NCBI GenBank assembly: GCA_040753915.1
Contig: JBFMDN010000078.1
Coordinates: forward strand, 1 to 24,649
Length of the DNA stretch: 24,649 bases
Source: JBFMDN01 sp040753915
Lineage (GTDB): Bacteria > Desulfobacterota > Desulfomonilia > Desulfomonilales > Desulfomonilaceae
Direction of reading: 5' to 3'
The notes under the pieces: model-generated
What the model was told of the DNA's origin: nothing
Databases searched by the model: none
What the model saw: only the letters and a program-made list of their open reading frames with translations
In this document: positions 20,931 to 24,649 of the stretch, piece by piece
Position numbering within the stretch: the stretch's first letter is position 1
Layout of the letters: the number at the start of each line of letters is the position of its first letter
Translations under genes and position numbers: made by a program

Positions 20931-22361
20931 TCAACTAAACGTTATTTTCCGTGCAGCAGTCAAGGTCATTCGCAGCAAGAGAAGACCTCCGGACCACCTC
21001 CTGATATTGGTGGTTCCGTAGACTCTGCCTCTGTACCGGATCGGCAGATCCAAGATCTCCAGGTTCAATCTGGCCGCTCCGAGTATGAGATCGAAGTCCC
21101 CATAAGGATCGATCTCGCCGAAATAACCGCGGTTTGCAGCAATTAGCCTGTACTGGTCCTTCCAGAGTACCTTAGTTCCGCACAGCGTATCTTTCAAGGA
21201 CTGACCCAATAGCCACGAGAAGCTGAGTCCGAACACCTTGTTTCCCACGAGGTTGAGCAAGCGCATTGCCTCGTTTTCCATGGGGTATACGAGGCGCACC
21301 CCGTTGATAAGCTCTCCCTTGCCGGACACCAAAGCGCGATAAAAGCGAGGCAAATCCTCTGGCGCGACAGTAAGGTCCGCGTCGAGGATCATGAGGACCT
21401 CACCCTCCGCGTTCTGAAATCCGAGCCGAACTGCGTCACCCTTTCCCTCGCCGGATTGGCGAAACAGCTTGGCGCGTCTCTCCGGATGCGAGGCAATGGC
21501 CCTGCGTATCGCCTCATATGTGTTGTCGCTGGAATGCCCTTCCACGAAGATGATCTCAGTCCCTCCGCCCATCTCGGGCATTCGCTCAATGATCTGTTCG
21601 ATATTGCCTTCCTCGTTGCGGGCCGGCACAATCACGGAAACGACAGGTTCGTCCGCGGTCCGATCCGCGAATGCAACAGGCCTGGCCACGAGGAAATTCG
21701 TCAGAGCAAGCACTCTAAACGGCCAGAATCTGACCATAAACCGGTTGAGAAGCGATGCCAACCCGGGAATGGCGAGAGGGCACAGAATTTCGCTCCAGTG
21801 CCGGACGACCTGGTAGTCCGCTTGTTTGAGCAGGTTGATGAGGTCTTCGACAGTCAGCCAGTTCTGATTCAGGGTGGGCATTGCTAGGTTGAAACGTTGA
21901 GTGAGAGCCAGGGGCAATTCCCAGAGCCGACTGTACGCGTTCAGAATCAGCCGAGTCTGAGGCACGCTCACCCGCGACACCTCTTCAAAGACTGCCTGGA
22001 CGTCCCACAAGTCATTCACCAGGTCCGACATAATAACCACGTCGAACGGCCCCCGCAGAGGTAATTCGTGCCCGTCAGCCTGAAGAAACACCAAGTGGGG
22101 ATGACGCTCGCATGCACGCTTCACCATTGCTCGTGAATGGTCGATGCCGACCCCGAGCGAGGGCTCGAGTGCCGCGAGCAAGTCTCCCTGCGAGCATCCG
22201 ATTTCGAGGACGCGCAGTCCGGGGGGAACGTTCTTGCGATATATATGGATCAGCAGGTTGTGGTAGTGCTCTCCCCATGTCGCTTCCTTGCCCATGCGCA
22301 GCGCTACCGCGTCCCAGTGTTTTCTGCGGAAGTCGCTGTAATCTGCCTTGCCTCTGTCCAA
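20931..22361 (-). CDS. Fusion of SAM methyltransferase and family 2 glycosyltransferase
   Basis: 476 residues with two domains. Residues about 1-180 are a class I methyltransferase: motif I LRVLEIGCSQGDL (49-61), GIDHS (72-76) and FDVVIMSDLVNDLWD (106-120). Residues about 240-470 are a GT2 glycosyltransferase: VVSVIVPARNEEGNI, GEGKGDAVRLGF and the DxD metal site D327-A-D329. A DTLCGTKVLW block resembling dolichyl/polyprenyl-phosphate sugar synthases follows. Such GT2 enzymes load a sugar from a nucleotide donor onto a polyprenyl phosphate at the cytoplasmic face. No C-terminal membrane segments are seen. The TTG start has GGAGG 10 bases upstream, and the first Met (residue 23) would trim the domain edge. 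It is 60 bp downstream of the FadB-like gene and overlaps the next methyltransferase. Confidence 0.85.
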   Translation of the reverse strand: MDRGKADYSDFRRKHWDAVALRMGKEATWGEHYHNLLIHIYRKNVPPGLRVLEIGCSQGDLLAALEPSLGVGIDHSRAMVKRACERHPHLVFLQADGHELPLRGPFDVVIMSDLVNDLWDVQAVFEEVSRVSVPQTRLILNAYSRLWELPLALTQRFNLAMPTLNQNWLTVEDLINLLKQADYQVVRHWSEILCPLAIPGLASLLNRFMVRFWPFRVLALTNFLVARPVAFADRTADEPVVSVIVPARNEEGNIEQIIERMPEMGGGTEIIFVEGHSSDNTYEAIRRAIASHPERRAKLFRQSGEGKGDAVRLGFQNAEGEVLMILDADLTVAPEDLPRFYRALVSGKGELINGVRLVYPMENEAMRLLNLVGNKVFGLSFSWLLGQSLKDTLCGTKVLWKDQYRLIAANRGYFGEIDPYGDFDLILGAARLNLEILDLPIRYRGRVYGTTNIRRWSGGLLLLRMTLTAARKITFS

Positions 22362-22421
22362 ATCGATAAGCCCTCCAAGCGGTAGCCGTACAGCAATCTT
22401 GCGGTGTCAACTATACCAAAT

Positions 22422-24506
22422 TTAGGCCTCGTAAAAAGTTCTTCCAGCGTCGGCCATTTCCCTGAGGACCCTTGCAGGACGAAAACGCAATCCGTACCTG
22501 TCCTCGAGCTCGACCAGCTTGGCGTAAACGTTTGAAATACCCCATTTGTCTGCGTAGCGAAGAATTCCGCCCCTGTACGCCGGGAAGCCGGCTCCGTAGA
22601 TCATAGCCAGGTCCATATCCTGTGGCCGACTGCAGACTCCTTCCTCGATCATCAGCGCAGCCTCGTTAATCCCAAGGGCGAGCATAGTGTCGATTATCTC
22701 CTGGTGTGTCATCTTCTTCGGCGAGACAGCGTTTTCTTCAAGATACAGCCGCACCACGGCGAGCACTTTCTCGTTGGGGACGGGCTTCTCCCCAGTATAG
22801 TCAAAATACCCCGCGCCCGTTTTGCGGCCGTAGCAGCCGATCTGGTAGATCCGTTCAATGAGGGGGTGGACTTTGTAGCGTTCTCCGAGCCGCTGTTCAA
22901 AGGTCTTCCCCACATGATAGCCGATGTCGATCCCGGTGAGGTCCTCTAGGAAGGCCGGGCCCATTGGCATGCCGAACTCGACCATCGCCTGCTCTACAAC
23001 CGCCAGGTCCACTCCATCAGCCACCAGATACGGCATTGCTGCAAAGAGACCGATGAGTTGTCTGGAGACGTAGAATCCGGGGGCATCATTGACCACAATT
23101 ATCGTCTTCTTGATCGCTCTGGCGAATGCCACGCTGGTGGCCAGAGTCTGGCTGGATGTGTCGTTCCCGCAGATGATCTCGAGAAGCTGCATCCTCTCGG
23201 CAGGGTTAAAAAAATGAAGTCCGATCATCCGACCTAGATCCCTCAAAACCGAAGCCATCTCCGTAATGGGCAAAGCAGAGGTATTGGTTCCAAACACAGT
23301 ATTGGGCCGGCAGATACTTTCAAGCTTTCTCCAAATCTCCTGTTTGATACTCATGTCCTCCAGTACTGCCTCAATTACCAGGTCAGCGTCTTTCAGGTCT
23401 TCCAGGGAGCAAGTGGTGGTGAGGTGCTCGTCAATGAGTTTCTCGAGATCCTGATCGGTCATTTTCTTCTGCTTGATCGAGAATGCGAAAGTCTTGCGGA
23501 TCGTGGCCAACGCTTTCTGAATAGCATCCTGGTTGATGTCCCACAGCACTACATCGAATCCGTTGATGAGCAACAGGTGGACAATGCCGGAACCCATAAC
23601 GCCGCCCCCCAACATGGCGACGTTTTCGATCCGGGCTGGCTCAAGACCCTTAATTCTCGGGAGCTTGCCCGCTGACCGACTGTTGAGGAAAACCCCGATC
23701 AGGTTCCTGGCCACGTCGGAAATCGCGCATTCACCGAACAGCTCAACATCCCGTTGAATGTCGGTTTGAATATCGTCGCTCAGACCTTTCTCCATTGCCT
23801 CCATTGCCGAGAAGGGCGCGATGGTGCCCTTGAATTTCTTGGCATTTCTGGCCTTGAAGTCCTCGATCAGCGCCCTCTTGGCTTCGCCGCTCGGCAAGAG
23901 ATCCTTTCGGCTCTTGGTCATAAGCGTCTTCCGATCCATCTCGCCGGCAATGAACCGCTGAGCAGCTTTGAGTGCGGCTTCCATCAGCTCGTCCGAGTCG
24001 ACCGATTCGTCCACGAGTCCCATGGAAAGGGCCTTTTCTGCAGGGAGGGACCGGCCGGTAGTGATGAGCTCCAGGGCATAGGGAAGGCCGATCAGCCTGG
24101 GCAAACGCTGGATGCCGCCAGCCCCCGGAATCACGCCGATTTGGACTTCAGGCAGTCCTAAGGAAGCGGCCTTGGCTGCCACACGGTAGTGACAGGCCAT
24201 AGCCAATTCGAGTCCGCCGCCCAGGCAGTTTCCGTTAATCGCTGCGATCACCGGTTTGGATCCCGTCTCAATCATATTGAATAAGCTTGACGCTGTCTGG
24301 GCTAACCGGAAAGCTTCTCTTCTATTCTTCAGGCTCTGGAGCTCGGTTATGTCCGCGCCGGCAACAAAATTCTTTCCTGTACCGGTTAAGATTAGTGCCT
24401 TGACGTCCGGGTACGAAAGTCCTTCTGTGAGTGCCTGGGCTAAATCGCTGCTCAATTGGGGAGACATCTGGTTTACGGGCGGGCTATCAATGGTGAGCAC
24501 CGCCAC
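22422..24506 (-). CDS. Bifunctional enoyl-CoA hydratase / 3-hydroxyacyl-CoA dehydrogenase
   Basis: 694 residues of the FadB/FadJ type, catalysing hydration and NAD+-dependent oxidation in fatty-acid beta-oxidation. The N-terminal crotonase domain (about 1-190) has the oxyanion-hole segments FVAGADI and GNCLGGGLELA, and the two catalytic glutamates Glu100 and Glu120 (PEVQIG). The dehydrogenase domain has LGGGVMGSGIVH (299-310) for NAD, EAVLED, and HFFNPAERM with the catalytic-type histidine. The start is uncertain. GTG 24506 is the first usual start codon after an upstream stop (24534-24536), but translating the preceding nine codons gives TVTISVTDG, which looks like the missing first strand of the domain. 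A non-standard start or a small lesion is therefore possible. There is no strong ribosome-binding site. It is probably first in a minus-strand unit with the fusion gene. Confidence 0.9.
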   Translation of the reverse strand: MAVLTIDSPPVNQMSPQLSSDLAQALTEGLSYPDVKALILTGTGKNFVAGADITELQSLKNRREAFRLAQTASSLFNMIETGSKPVIAAINGNCLGGGLELAMACHYRVAAKAASLGLPEVQIGVIPGAGGIQRLPRLIGLPYALELITTGRSLPAEKALSMGLVDESVDSDELMEAALKAAQRFIAGEMDRKTLMTKSRKDLLPSGEAKRALIEDFKARNAKKFKGTIAPFSAMEAMEKGLSDDIQTDIQRDVELFGECAISDVARNLIGVFLNSRSAGKLPRIKGLEPARIENVAMLGGGVMGSGIVHLLLINGFDVVLWDINQDAIQKALATIRKTFAFSIKQKKMTDQDLEKLIDEHLTTTCSLEDLKDADLVIEAVLEDMSIKQEIWRKLESICRPNTVFGTNTSALPITEMASVLRDLGRMIGLHFFNPAERMQLLEIICGNDTSSQTLATSVAFARAIKKTIIVVNDAPGFYVSRQLIGLFAAMPYLVADGVDLAVVEQAMVEFGMPMGPAFLEDLTGIDIGYHVGKTFEQRLGERYKVHPLIERIYQIGCYGRKTGAGYFDYTGEKPVPNEKVLAVVRLYLEENAVSPKKMTHQEIIDTMLALGINEAALMIEEGVCSRPQDMDLAMIYGAGFPAYRGGILRYADKWGISNVYAKLVELEDRYGLRFRPARVLREMADAGRTFYEA

Positions 24507-24649
24507 GCCATCTGTAACGGATATCGTAACCGTTCAGCGGGAAGCCTAAACGAGAGAGGGAGCAGGTAGTCCGTTGCGGTATGCAATGACGGATTCGAGA
24601 AGAAAGTGGAAAGGGTTCCTTCCCTGAAGGATGCAGGATCTTTCGGCGG

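Noticed and set aside
1..24649. CRISPR array, rRNA or tRNA genes
   Set aside because: No regularly spaced identical repeats of CRISPR type and no cloverleaf or rRNA core sequence were seen on reading both strands.

Overview
The window looks like a chromosomal segment of a Gram-negative bacterium. It encodes a LolA-like periplasmic protein, a lipoprotein with a clear lipobox, and Sec-type signal peptides. Gene content (Kbl/Tdh threonine catabolism, a geranylgeranyl-reductase-like flavoprotein, a fused enoyl-CoA hydratase/3-hydroxyacyl-CoA dehydrogenase, HMA_2/DUF5132 proteins, a RAYT relic) and moderately high GC suggest a Desulfobacterota (Deltaproteobacteria-like) genome. That assignment is inference, not proof.

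Layout. 1-0.8 kb: a decayed REP-associated tyrosine transposase, with an internal deletion that removes the catalytic tyrosine region and a 16-bp tandem duplication that shifts the frame. 0.8-4.4 kb, minus strand: tdh, kbl and a geranylgeranyl-reductase-family flavoprotein, probably co-transcribed. 4.7-6.1 kb, plus: a LolA-like protein and a coiled-coil lipoprotein. 6.1-6.4 kb: gene-free, with a 55-bp palindrome. 6.4-11.6 kb, plus: a compact operon of DUF5132 membrane protein, HMA_2 membrane protein, HMA_2-fused Ca2+-type P-ATPase and a divergent S-adenosylmethionine-synthetase paralogue overlapping the ATPase by 29 bp. A third HMA_2 protein converges on it at 11.7-12.1 kb. 12.1-12.6 kb: gene-free with a palindromic repeat. 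12.6-20.1 kb, minus: a GT-C/PMT-like membrane protein, a secreted FecR-like protein with about 70 threonine-every-third-residue triplets, a 1 kb repeat-rich gap holding a 92-bp IS66-type MITE, and a TMTC-like membrane protein with about 13 TPRs. 20.1-22.4 kb, minus: a methyltransferase and a methyltransferase-GT2 fusion. 22.4-24.5 kb, minus: a FadB/FadJ-like bifunctional beta-oxidation enzyme.

Two candidate systems stand out. The first is the HMA_2/DUF5132/P-ATPase/MetK-like operon. Its three HMA_2 domains have no CxxC metal site, the ATPase keeps SERCA-like calcium-site residues, and the MetK paralogue has substitutions at several canonical active-site positions. The second is a possible O-glycosylation locus. 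A secreted protein with an extended threonine face lies between two GT-C-fold-like membrane enzymes, with a GT2 that could supply a lipid-linked sugar. Both functional readings are inference from sequence and neighbourhood.

Repeats are concentrated between 16.1 and 17.1 kb: the MITE with perfect 12-bp inverted repeats and 8-bp target duplications, a CCCTCTCC-type palindromic element, and a copy of a GC-rich 22-bp arm also present at 12.37 kb. I saw no tRNA, rRNA or CRISPR array.
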